Assembly: GCA_913009675.1 (NCBI GenBank)
Contig: CAJVXD010000058.1
Location: 1-7,243 of the forward strand
DNA: 7,243 nt
Reading direction: 5' to 3'
Origin: an uncultured bacterium
GTDB lineage: Bacteria > Omnitrophota > Gorgyraeia > Gorgyraeales > Gorgyraeaceae
The notes beneath the pieces were generated by a model. It did not search any database, was not told the DNA's origin, and saw nothing but the letters and a program-made list of their open reading frames with translations. A program made the position numbers and the translations under genes. Position 1 is the first letter of the stretch; every line of letters begins with the position of its first letter. Positions 1 to 6,373 of the stretch are shown here, piece after piece.

Positions 1-63
1 AGTGTGTGTTATTGTTCAGTAAGCGTGCGCGTTATTTACCCAGATTTTTGAGAATATATTTTA
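1..63. other. Unplaced contig-end sequence, probably read noise
   Basis: This stretch lies outside the left adapter copy and its poly-T run, so it is not contiguous with the genomic insert. Read on the minus strand it follows adapter and then poly-A, which is the usual order when a sequencing read runs past the end of a short fragment. It has no recognisable coding content. It should be trimmed rather than interpreted. A chimeric join to real DNA cannot be excluded. Confidence 0.75.
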
Positions 64-143
64 TTTTTTTTTTTTTTCAAGCAGAAGACGGCATACGAGA
101 TATATCAGTGTGACTGGAGTTCAGACGTGTGCTCTTCCGATCT
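64..143 (-). other. Illumina TruSeq P7/index adapter with poly-T (artefact)
   Basis: Positions 78-101 match the P7 flow-cell sequence that begins CAAGCAGAAGACGG. An 8-base index follows at 102-109 (ATATCAGT, which reads ACTGATAT on the other strand, as in TruSeq index 25). The indexed-read primer site ends GCTCTTCCGATCT at 143. The run of T at 64-77 is the poly-A seen beyond an adapter. This is synthetic DNA left in the assembly. It forms a perfect inverted repeat with 7174-7239. Confidence 0.98.
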
Positions 144-157
144 CTTGAAAAGGTCAT
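144..157 (-). CDS. Start of the next operon gene, probably gspM/pilO-like (four codons only)
   Basis: An ATG at 157-155 overlaps the gspL stop codon (156-154) as ATGA, the same junction used between gspI/gspJ and gspJ/gspK. Only M-T-F-S and two bases of the next codon remain before the adapter begins at 143. The identity rests only on position: in type II secretion operons gspM follows gspL, and in type IV pilus operons pilO follows pilN. The sequence itself is too short to identify a family. Confidence 0.45.
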
Positions 158-1287
158 AGAGCCAGCTGGCAGCGGATATTGAAATCGGTTAGTTCCTCAC
201 CCTTTACTATCTTTTTCGTGGCATACCTTACTTCTACCTTCTTAAAATACCTTAGGCCCTCGAGTTTGTTCACAAAGGTTAATATAAAGGACATGCCCTT
301 CGCTGTTCCTTTATAAAACATACTGCCTTTTCCATTGTAATCCATAGCTGAAATCGTTATATCCTGAGGCATTAGCATATAAGAACGTTCTAAGGCCTCA
401 CCAATAAAATTACCGTACTTAATATGGTTCCTGATGCTCCCTGTTTTCTTAAGATATTTATCCAATCCCTGTATCCGTGATTGCATCTTGTTTAAGTTCG
501 CGGAAAGGGCACCTACAAATTTCTTTTTTTCGTACAGCTTAAAAGAAAAAAATGCGAAAAATAATATTATAATAAAACCGACCAGGGAATAGGTTACAAT
601 GGATTCCCGTCTTTTCCGGCGATTTACCCTTTTGTAAGTCACCTCCTTTGGTAAGAGATCGACCTGTGCAGAAAGGTCCAGGCTCACTAAATCCTCATTA
701 TATTTATAAAATACAAGAGGGGCTGAAAAATGTTTCTTTATGGAGGGCGTGGCATCCTGCATATCTACATCTTGAGGATACGTAATAATGACATCGTCTA
801 CACCTGGATTGTCTTTATCCCTTCTATACGCTAAGATTGAACGGTCTATCTCTTGTAAAAATCTTTCGCTATTTTTAAACCCCCTGGAAAAAATAAGTCG
901 GCCCCTGTCAACTATCATTATCTCCGATGCATCTTTCCCGATATGAACGACGAGGCTCACCTTATCATGTTTCAGGATCCCTTTTTTTAACAAAAATAGA
1001 TACAATAATTCAGTGGATAATCTTATATGCCCTGTTTGAATATTTAAATGTGCCCTCTTGCGAATCTTCTCTTCAATCATATCCCTGGTTGCGGCGGCCA
1101 GCATAACCGAAGAAAAGCCATTCTGGTATGAGCCTATATTTCTATAACTTACAATAAGATCTTCCTTTGGGTGAGGGATCTCCTTTACGGCCTGAAATTC
1201 TACCATCCGCCCGATCTCATCCTCTTCAAGGGAGGGGATGTCTATTAACTTAACAAAAACTAAGTGACGGGGTATGACTAAATTCAT
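154..1287 (-). CDS. gspL: GspL-like (PilM/PilN-like) type II secretion inner-membrane assembly protein, N-terminally short
   Basis: 377 aa. GspL recruits the ATPase GspE to the inner membrane and, with GspM, forms the assembly platform. Residues 1-200 resemble the middle and end of the actin-like PilM fold: a VPR-type strand followed by an 'E..R.VEF.A...IP.P' helix (about 25-40), then a VVHIGKDASEIMIVDRG segment (113-129) like the second phosphate-loop region. DLLP at 210-213 begins a PilN-like part. It has basic residues at 219-227, one membrane helix at about 230-249, a short coiled coil (about 255-285) and a periplasmic alpha/beta domain to the end. The architecture is therefore PilM plus PilN in one chain, as in GspL. 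The first part of the actin-like domain, about 90 residues including an 'IDIG'-type loop, is missing. An in-frame TAG lies nine codons upstream of the ATG, with no alternative start between. GGAG at 1299-1302 sits 11 bases upstream. GspL is confident as a class; a fused PilMN-like name would also fit. Confidence 0.75.
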   Translation of the reverse strand: MNLVIPRHLVFVKLIDIPSLEEDEIGRMVEFQAVKEIPHPKEDLIVSYRNIGSYQNGFSSVMLAAATRDMIEEKIRKRAHLNIQTGHIRLSTELLYLFLLKKGILKHDKVSLVVHIGKDASEIMIVDRGRLIFSRGFKNSERFLQEIDRSILAYRRDKDNPGVDDVIITYPQDVDMQDATPSIKKHFSAPLVFYKYNEDLVSLDLSAQVDLLPKEVTYKRVNRRKRRESIVTYSLVGFIIILFFAFFSFKLYEKKKFVGALSANLNKMQSRIQGLDKYLKKTGSIRNHIKYGNFIGEALERSYMLMPQDITISAMDYNGKGSMFYKGTAKGMSFILTFVNKLEGLRYFKKVEVRYATKKIVKGEELTDFNIRCQLAL

Positions 1288-1355
1288 ATCCTTATCTTCT
1301 CCACTCTGTGCCTAAGGTCTATCACTCAAAGGATATCCTTCGAGGTTATCGGGAA
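1288..1355 (-). promoter_or_regulatory. gspK-gspL spacer with 12-bp palindrome and gspL ribosome binding site
   Basis: This 68-base gap is the only loose junction in the I-J-K-L-M part of the operon. It holds a perfect palindrome, AAGGATATCCTT, at 1329-1340 and a GGAG ribosome-binding box at 1299-1302. An AAGG lies only two bases from the gspL ATG, too close to serve by itself. The palindrome could be a protein-binding site, a small hairpin or chance. No promoter-like pair of hexamers stands out. Confidence 0.35.
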
Positions 1356-2183
1356 CTACTCCTCCTTCCAATGATAGATCTTGCCTGAACGCCTGTCGAC
1401 TACTGCCTCAATATTCTTTTTAACGTCCTTATCATTTTTCAAAAAAGCCTCTGCCCATATGCGGAAGACGTTGGAACTTACAGTGAACAGACTCGGGTCC
1501 AAACCCTGTATCATTGTGATATCACTACTACCTCTAAAGATACCATCGTCCTCTGTTCCCTCCTCCCCGTCAGGGCCTTCCCTGTAATCCAATATCTCCT
1601 CAACCAACTTTCCTGAACCTGTAATTGCATTCAATACCTCATGATCGGCAGTATTAATATTTACCACAGGGTCTGTCCCTCTATAGATCGTAAAAAAATC
1701 TTTTAATATTGAAAATATTCCTTTCGTCATGCCGTCCACCAGGAATAATTCCTCGATAAATTCGAACCCCTTGCTGCCTTTATTATTTTTATAATCAAGG
1801 ATCTTTTGGGCAATAGATCCGTCTATGCCAAAGCTGACAAGTTCTTCTTTTTTTAAAGCGCTGCTATTCAGATTGAAGCGGCTGCTTTCGTCAGAGGCCC
1901 CATACAGCACTCTATTACCCATCAAGATCAGCTCTTTTGGATTTTTTCTGGTCCTATTCCAATCTTCGTTCAGGCTATCATAAGTATTTGTATCTTTTGC
2001 GAGCTCGGCAAGCATCTTCATTACACCCGCCTTTGCAAGATAGCTGGCCTTTATACTGTCGGCCTCGTATCTGGCAAGCCTTACATCGGTAGAGGCGCGA
2101 CGAGAAACTATTATACTAAGGATGGCCAGGATTGCTAAGACCCATAAAGTAAATACTAAGATACTTCCTTTTTTCTTCATCAT
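1356..2183 (-). CDS. gspK: GspK-like minor pseudopilin of type II secretion
   Basis: 275 aa. GspK caps the pseudopilus tip in complex with GspI and GspJ. The protein starts with a short basic leader, MMKKKG, ahead of a hydrophobic helix (about 7-26). Cleavage after Gly6 would leave S-I-L-V-F. The glutamate at mature position 5 that other pseudopilins carry is absent, as is typical of GspK. A large alpha-helical insert with helix-hairpin-helix-like segments follows: N-LNSSALKKEELVSFG at about 104-119 and VNINTADHEVLNAI at 174-187. An acidic loop, DGEEGTEDDG (205-214), may bind calcium, as described for GspK of enterotoxigenic E. coli. The C-terminal region (VFRIWAEA to the end) looks complete. 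The ATG at 2183 overlaps the gspJ stop as ATGA. A second ATG directly follows, but the first is better placed 12 bases after AGGA. Confidence 0.88.
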   Translation of the reverse strand: MMKKKGSILVFTLWVLAILAILSIIVSRRASTDVRLARYEADSIKASYLAKAGVMKMLAELAKDTNTYDSLNEDWNRTRKNPKELILMGNRVLYGASDESSRFNLNSSALKKEELVSFGIDGSIAQKILDYKNNKGSKGFEFIEELFLVDGMTKGIFSILKDFFTIYRGTDPVVNINTADHEVLNAITGSGKLVEEILDYREGPDGEEGTEDDGIFRGSSDITMIQGLDPSLFTVSSNVFRIWAEAFLKNDKDVKKNIEAVVDRRSGKIYHWKEE

Positions 2184-2767
2184 TGTATATTGAGATCCTG
2201 TTGTTTGAGGAAAATGACTTTGCTATAGATCTCCTCAACCCCATCTGGTTTTAAAGAGACTCTCACTGCAGAAGGAAGGCTATTGTGCCTTTCTCCATCC
2301 CACATGTCTTGCCATCTAAAATTTCCAGAAAGACCAGTGGGTCTAGAACCATATTCAAATCTTATGGATTTCATCGAGGAAACCATTTCTCTGGTCTTCT
2401 CTCCGATGTCTTTATTTTCAGAATAGAGTCTTTCCTTCCTTGTAATCCTTAAGTTACCTGATTCCCCCTTATCTACCATATAAGTAACAATATAAACTTG
2501 TTTTGTTTCTCCTTTTGAAACAACAATGGGAAATATCATTTTTGACGAATCACCTTTAAAATCAATCTCAGAAAAAAATAAGGCCTGTTTCAATTCCTTT
2601 TGCATCTTTAAAAACGTCAATCTGACCTCTTGAAGGGGCCTTTCTCTCTGAGTCCTCTTCCATGTCTTTATGCCCATATTGAAAACACCATAAACTGCAA
2701 CAATTACGATCGCAAATATCGTTATACTGATTATAAGTTCAATAAAACTAAGGCCTGTTTGTTTCAT
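2180..2767 (-). CDS. gspJ: GspJ-like minor pseudopilin of type II secretion
   Basis: 195 aa from the chosen start. It has a class III prepilin leader, MKQTG, then LSFIELIISITIFAIV, giving a cleavage site after Gly5 and Glu at mature position 5. Prepilin peptidase would cleave and N-methylate it. The globular part has the GspJ-type end with W..MWDGE and LPSAVRVSL (about 155-170). An upstream in-frame ATG at 2815 would add 16 residues and spoil the short basic leader, so I reject it. The ATG at 2767 overlaps the gspI stop as ATGA and has no clear Shine-Dalgarno box, which suggests translation by re-initiation after gspI. Partners are GspI and GspK at the pseudopilus tip. Confidence 0.88.
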   Translation of the reverse strand: MKQTGLSFIELIISITIFAIVIVAVYGVFNMGIKTWKRTQRERPLQEVRLTFLKMQKELKQALFFSEIDFKGDSSKMIFPIVVSKGETKQVYIVTYMVDKGESGNLRITRKERLYSENKDIGEKTREMVSSMKSIRFEYGSRPTGLSGNFRWQDMWDGERHNSLPSAVRVSLKPDGVEEIYSKVIFLKQQDLNIQ

Positions 2768-3111
2768 AAATAGGTTAAGATGGACAAACCGTGCACTTTG
2801 ACACCTTGATTCCATGAAACCTGTAAGCTTACTTCATGAAGGGATTCTTCTTCTATCTTTATTATATCCAGGGACCATGAAAATCTCTTATCAAAATCAC
2901 TGAATAGACCTTTTGAGAAACCCTCTTTTATATCAGAGCTGGAAAGTTCAAGGGCCTTTTCTTCAAGAAACAGGCCTGCCCTAAAATAATCCTTTGACAG
3001 CTCTATTGCCCTGAGAGATATTATAAAAGAACCCGCTATCAAGACAAGGCACACTGAAAGTATGGCAACGCTAATCATTACCTCCAGTAATAAAAATCCT
3101 CTATTCTTCAT
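2764..3111 (-). CDS. gspI: GspI-like minor pseudopilin of type II secretion
   Basis: 115 aa, a normal length for GspI. The leader is MKNRG followed by FLLLEVMISVAILSVCLVL, so cleavage after Gly5 gives a mature N-terminal Phe and Glu5. After the helix come A.LFLEEKALEL (about 45-56) and a FSWSLDI...L.EVSLQVSW pattern (about 77-100), both usual in GspI. It is thought to nucleate the I-J-K tip complex. AAGGG at 3122-3126 is a plausible ribosome-binding box, 10 bases before the ATG. The frame stays open for 50 codons upstream to a TAA directly beyond the gspF stop, but the prepilin leader fixes the start at 3111. Confidence 0.87.
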   Translation of the reverse strand: MKNRGFLLLEVMISVAILSVCLVLIAGSFIISLRAIELSKDYFRAGLFLEEKALELSSSDIKEGFSKGLFSDFDKRFSWSLDIIKIEEESLHEVSLQVSWNQGVKVHGLSILTYL

Positions 3112-3261
3112 AGAACTTAGGCCCTTGCCTCCGGCTCGGGGACTTATTTGCCGATGGCTATGTCCTCCTCTTAACCGCTTAACTACGCTGAACGCAACAC
3201 AGAATCTAAACGGAAACTCCGCATTAGTTCCACATATAGCCCAACAGAAGTTCTGCGATTA
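3112..3261 (-). other. Non-coding gap between gspF and gspI, possible dispersed repeat or deletion scar
   Basis: This is a 150-base stretch in an otherwise tight operon, at the place where gspG and gspH commonly lie. By my count it is about 50% G+C, visibly higher than the flanking genes. On the minus strand it carries an 11-base interrupted palindrome CAGAA-C-TTCTG (3245-3255), a small hairpin CGGA-GTT-TCCG (3211-3221), and a nested pair of stems (GGAC/GTCC at 3140-3143 and 3162-3165, enclosing GCC/GGC at 3150-3158). A strong GAGGAGG box (3164-3170) is not followed by ATG, GTG or TTG at usable spacing. It could be a structured leader, an inserted short repeat, or the scar of lost pseudopilin genes. 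I cannot identify a known riboswitch. Confidence 0.4.
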
Positions 3262-4479
3262 TCAATGCACTGTCAACGATATCTGGAAGACTGGTAAAAG
3301 CATTGAGATAACAATAAACCCAACGACAATACCCATTACCAATATAATAACCGGCTCTAAAAGAGCGGATAATATCTTGATCTTTCTATCACTTTCAATC
3401 TCATAGGTCCTGGCAACCTTTAATAATGTCTTGTCCAGGATCCCGCCTTCTTCTCCTATTGTAGCCATATTCACTATAAATTGAGGAAAAGACGTCTTCT
3501 TTTTTACTGCTGCAGCCAGCGAAGACCCCTCTTTAACCTCACTATAGACACGAACCGTCTCAGCTTTTAGGACTTCATTTTCGACTATATTTGAACTAAT
3601 CTTTAGCGCAGAAAGTATCGGAACCCCATTTTTAAGAAGCGTTGAAAGCGTGCGCGAAAATCTTGCAAGCTCAGCATGTTTAATCAATATGACGAAGACA
3701 GGTAAGCTTAAGTTGAACTTATCTATCATCCTCTTAGCAGCTATATTTGATCTACTCTTTAGGGGAAAGGATATAAATCCTCCCGCAAAGATAAGCAGTA
3801 ATATCCAATAAGAGCGTATAAAATCACTGAAACCAATAAGGATCCTCGTTGGAAGCGGCAATAGCTCTCCCATATCAATAAACATATTCGCCAACTTTGG
3901 TATGACAAAGCCCATTAAAATAAATATCGTAACAATACCCACGGCCATCATCAATCCCGGATATATCAACGCAGCTGTTATCCTTGAACGTATATCCTCT
4001 TCCTTTTCCAAAAAATCTGAAATATTATTAAGTGCCTCTCTTAGCATGCTTCCTGCTTCACCGGATTTTACGAGATTCACATAAAGATTTGAAAAGATAC
4101 GAGGATATAACCTTAAAGATTCGGAAAATGTATTGCCATCCCTTATATTTTCTCTAATGCCTCTTACAACCTTTTTAAAGCTGGATGATTCTATCTGATT
4201 TTCGACTATGTTTAAGGCATCATAAAGAACTAAGCCTGAATCTAAAAGCTCCGAGAGCTGTCTTGTAAAGTTTGCAACAACCTCTGTCTTTACTTTTCTC
4301 GAAAGAAAAAGGATGCCATCTTTTTTTTCTTTAGATAAGGGCGCGGCCCACTTGACTGAGATAGGATAGAGGCCTTTTTCTATCAATTGCTTCACAGCAA
4401 TGCTCTCTGCATCTGCTTCCATGGCCCCTTCCACAACCTCTCCCGGCCCTCTTTTTGCCTTGTATACATATTTCGCCAT
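3262..4479 (-). CDS. gspF: GspF/PilC-type inner-membrane platform protein
   Basis: 405 aa, the normal length. GspF is the polytopic core of the inner-membrane platform; it contacts GspE in the cytoplasm and is thought to transmit movement to the growing pseudopilus. The N-terminal YVYKAKRGPGEVVEGAMEA (4-22) is the family's opening strand motif. Two T2SSF domains follow: residues about 68-195, with FTRQLSELLDSGLVLYDAL, and about 270-395, with FSRTLSTLLKNGVPILSAL. Each ends in E.A/G-type turns (SGEAGSML, IGEEGGILDK) and membrane helices. Likely membrane segments are 167-195, 222-241 and 374-398. The gene starts 16 bases after gspE with only a weak AAGA-like box. The N-terminus has no signal peptide, as expected. 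Confidence 0.93.
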   Translation of the reverse strand: MAKYVYKAKRGPGEVVEGAMEADAESIAVKQLIEKGLYPISVKWAAPLSKEKKDGILFLSRKVKTEVVANFTRQLSELLDSGLVLYDALNIVENQIESSSFKKVVRGIRENIRDGNTFSESLRLYPRIFSNLYVNLVKSGEAGSMLREALNNISDFLEKEEDIRSRITAALIYPGLMMAVGIVTIFILMGFVIPKLANMFIDMGELLPLPTRILIGFSDFIRSYWILLLIFAGGFISFPLKSRSNIAAKRMIDKFNLSLPVFVILIKHAELARFSRTLSTLLKNGVPILSALKISSNIVENEVLKAETVRVYSEVKEGSSLAAAVKKKTSFPQFIVNMATIGEEGGILDKTLLKVARTYEIESDRKIKILSALLEPVIILVMGIVVGFIVISMLLPVFQISLTVH

Positions 4480-4495
4480 ATATCTTAATAAAAGA

Positions 4496-6205
4496 TCAAT
4501 CCTCCTCTGTAACCCTTATTACCTCATCTATTGTTGTAGTCCCCTTTTTTACCTTTTCCCATCCATCCATTCGAAGTGTGTGCATGCCCAATTCCAAGGC
4601 CTTACGTTTTATTTGATTAGCTGAAACCCTTCGAAGAATTAACTCATGAATATCTTCATTTATAAGTAAAAACTCATATATCCCGGTACGGCCCCTATAT
4701 CCGGTAAACTTACAGGATTCACAGCCTTTGCCTTCATAGATGGTCAACCTGCCTGAATCCTTCTCTCTTATTCCGAGATCTTTCAATATTCTTTTATCTG
4801 GTTTTTTCTCGGCCTTACACCGCTGGCAGATAACCCTCACGAGACGCTGGGCAATAAAACATTCTACAGAACTCGCCGCAAGATACGGCTCTATGCCCAT
4901 ATCCAGTAACCGCGTGATGCCTCCTGCCGCGTCGTTTGTATGCAACGTGCTGAAGACAAGATGACCTGTCAGTGCAACACGAATAGTTATCTCTGCTGTC
5001 TCAAAATCCCTTACCTCTCCCACCATCATAATATCAGGATCATGCCTGAGCATAGAACGCAGCCCTGTCGCAAAACTCAGACCAATACGCGGATGAATCT
5101 GAATCTGCGTTATTCCTTTCAGCTGGTATTCAATAGGATCTTCTATTGTTATTATCTTTTTATCCTTTCTGTTTATCCTGGATAGACATGCATAAAGCGT
5201 AGTGGTCTTTCCGCTGCCCGTAGGGCCTGTCACAAAGATAATGCCGTGCGGCTTCTTTATAATCCCTTCTAAAATCTTCAGATCAGAATTTAAAAGACCA
5301 AGGTTCTTTAAACTGTAAATCATACTGCCGCTCAAAAGTCTTATATCCACACTTTCTCCAAATTGCGTAGGAAGCGTTGATATCCTTAAATCCAACTCCT
5401 CCGTCCATAGTTTTATCTTTATTCTCCCATCCTGGGGTAATCTCCTTTCGGCAATATCCAGATTCGCCATAATCTTTATCCTCGAAACTATGGCAGATTG
5501 AAAATATTTAATATTCGGCGGGACAGAGATATCGTACAAAAGCCCATCTATCCTATACCTTACCTTTATCTCGTCTTCATAAGGCTCAATATGTATATCT
5601 GTAGCACTATCCTTCACAGCCTGCATAAAGATCTGATTCACAAATTTTATAATCGAGGCATCTCCTGCAAGGTCTTCTATATCTTCAACCTTTGCTGTCG
5701 GTAAGGCAAGCCTTGCAGCCACTTCGGCCTTATCACTGGTATCTATAATCTCCTCTATTGTCTCTGCGCCAAGGCCGTAATATTTTCTAATCGCCTCGAT
5801 TATATCTGATTCCGTCGCCAGGACAGCAACTACCTCATATCCCAGAAACAATCTTAGATCATCCAATGTCTTTATATCGAGCGGGTCTGTGACAGCAATG
5901 GTAAGGTCAGCTTTATCAAATTTTACCGGGATAATCTTATAATGGCAGGCGTATTTAGCAGATACCTTTTCAAGCACGCTGGGTGCGATAATAAGTTCTT
6001 TAATCTTTACATATGGGATCTTCAAATGCTCGGAAAGAACAGGGCACAGTTCCTCTTCTTTGATAAGACCCAGATTTACTACGGTAGCGCCAAGAAATCT
6101 ACCTGTCCTTTCGTGCTCCCTTAGAGCCCTGTCTAATCCCTGGCGGGAGATCAGGTTCTTCTGGATCAACCTTTCACCTAAAAGGATAGTTTTTTTAATC
6201 GGCAT
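4496..6205 (-). CDS. gspE: GspE/PilB-type secretion ATPase
   Basis: 569 aa. This hexameric cytoplasmic ATPase powers pseudopilus assembly. Residues 1-150 form an MshEN/T2SSE_N domain with two copies of the 'LG..L...GLI....L...L' pattern (about 9-32 and 38-61). The ATPase core has Walker A GPTGSGKTT (327-335), an Asp box around IITIEDPIEYQ (351-361), Walker B DIMMVGEVRD (391-400) and a His box GHLVFSTLHTNDA (414-426). Four cysteines (460, 463, 495, 498) form the zinc-binding tetracysteine motif of assembly ATPases (GspE/PilB), followed by GYRGRTGIYE. All catalytic motifs are intact. I call it GspE because pseudopilins I-J-K follow; PilB or MshE would be the name in a pilus system. The start ATG (6205-6203) has GAG nine bases upstream. 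It begins the secretion operon. Confidence 0.95.
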   Translation of the reverse strand: MPIKKTILLGERLIQKNLISRQGLDRALREHERTGRFLGATVVNLGLIKEEELCPVLSEHLKIPYVKIKELIIAPSVLEKVSAKYACHYKIIPVKFDKADLTIAVTDPLDIKTLDDLRLFLGYEVVAVLATESDIIEAIRKYYGLGAETIEEIIDTSDKAEVAARLALPTAKVEDIEDLAGDASIIKFVNQIFMQAVKDSATDIHIEPYEDEIKVRYRIDGLLYDISVPPNIKYFQSAIVSRIKIMANLDIAERRLPQDGRIKIKLWTEELDLRISTLPTQFGESVDIRLLSGSMIYSLKNLGLLNSDLKILEGIIKKPHGIIFVTGPTGSGKTTTLYACLSRINRKDKKIITIEDPIEYQLKGITQIQIHPRIGLSFATGLRSMLRHDPDIMMVGEVRDFETAEITIRVALTGHLVFSTLHTNDAAGGITRLLDMGIEPYLAASSVECFIAQRLVRVICQRCKAEKKPDKRILKDLGIREKDSGRLTIYEGKGCESCKFTGYRGRTGIYEFLLINEDIHELILRRVSANQIKRKALELGMHTLRMDGWEKVKKGTTTIDEVIRVTEED

Positions 6206-6373
6206 CTATTTTTTCTCTACTGACAGGGCCCGATTCCTTGAAGAACCAGGATAGAGATCATAATAAGAGGCAAAAAATAAGGGTTTCTCATCAAACAAAA
6301 GTCTATCACAAACAGAATAGTTTGACAATATTATATTAATCGGGAATCTCCCTTTCGAAGAGTATTATCTAAA
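6206..6373 (-). other. fabF-gspE intergenic region
   Basis: 168 bases with no reading frame worth calling. It contains a candidate promoter (listed separately) and an untranslated leader of roughly 85-90 bases for gspE. A small hairpin GGGA-GAT-TCCC at 6342-6352, just after fabF, lacks a following U tract, so no convincing intrinsic terminator separates the two transcription units. Confidence 0.6.
6300..6328 (-). promoter_or_regulatory. Candidate sigma-70-like promoter for the gsp operon
   Basis: On the minus strand TTGTCA (6328-6323, five of six to TTGACA) and TAGACT (6305-6300, four of six to TATAAT) are separated by exactly 17 bases. Transcription would start near 6293, leaving a leader of about 88 bases before gspE. 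The AT-rich background makes chance matches common, and read-through from fabF remains possible. Confidence 0.35.

Noticed and set aside
1284..1325. Thirteen-codon GTG frame ending in ATGA overlap with gspL
   Set aside because: It is too short to represent the missing GspL N-terminus and has a stop immediately upstream. It is most likely chance, though it could be a small coupling leader.
2768..2815. Longer gspJ start at 2815, adding 16 residues
   Set aside because: It would place a non-basic, long leader before the prepilin cleavage site. The ATG at 2767 gives a standard leader and an ATGA overlap with gspI.
3112..3170. Possible cyclic-di-GMP (GEMM) riboswitch in front of gspI
   Set aside because: A few short segments recall the motif (GGCAAA, GGCCTAA), but the two-helix arrangement and receptor cannot be drawn convincingly, so I do not call it.
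3062..3406. Plus-strand reading frame of 114 codons across the gspF end, gap and gspI start
   Set aside because: It overlaps the strongly supported gspF and gspI on the other strand and shows no recognisable family features.
6342..6352. Intrinsic terminator for fabF at the GGGA-GAT-TCCC hairpin
   Set aside because: The stem is only four base pairs and no U tract follows on the transcribed strand.
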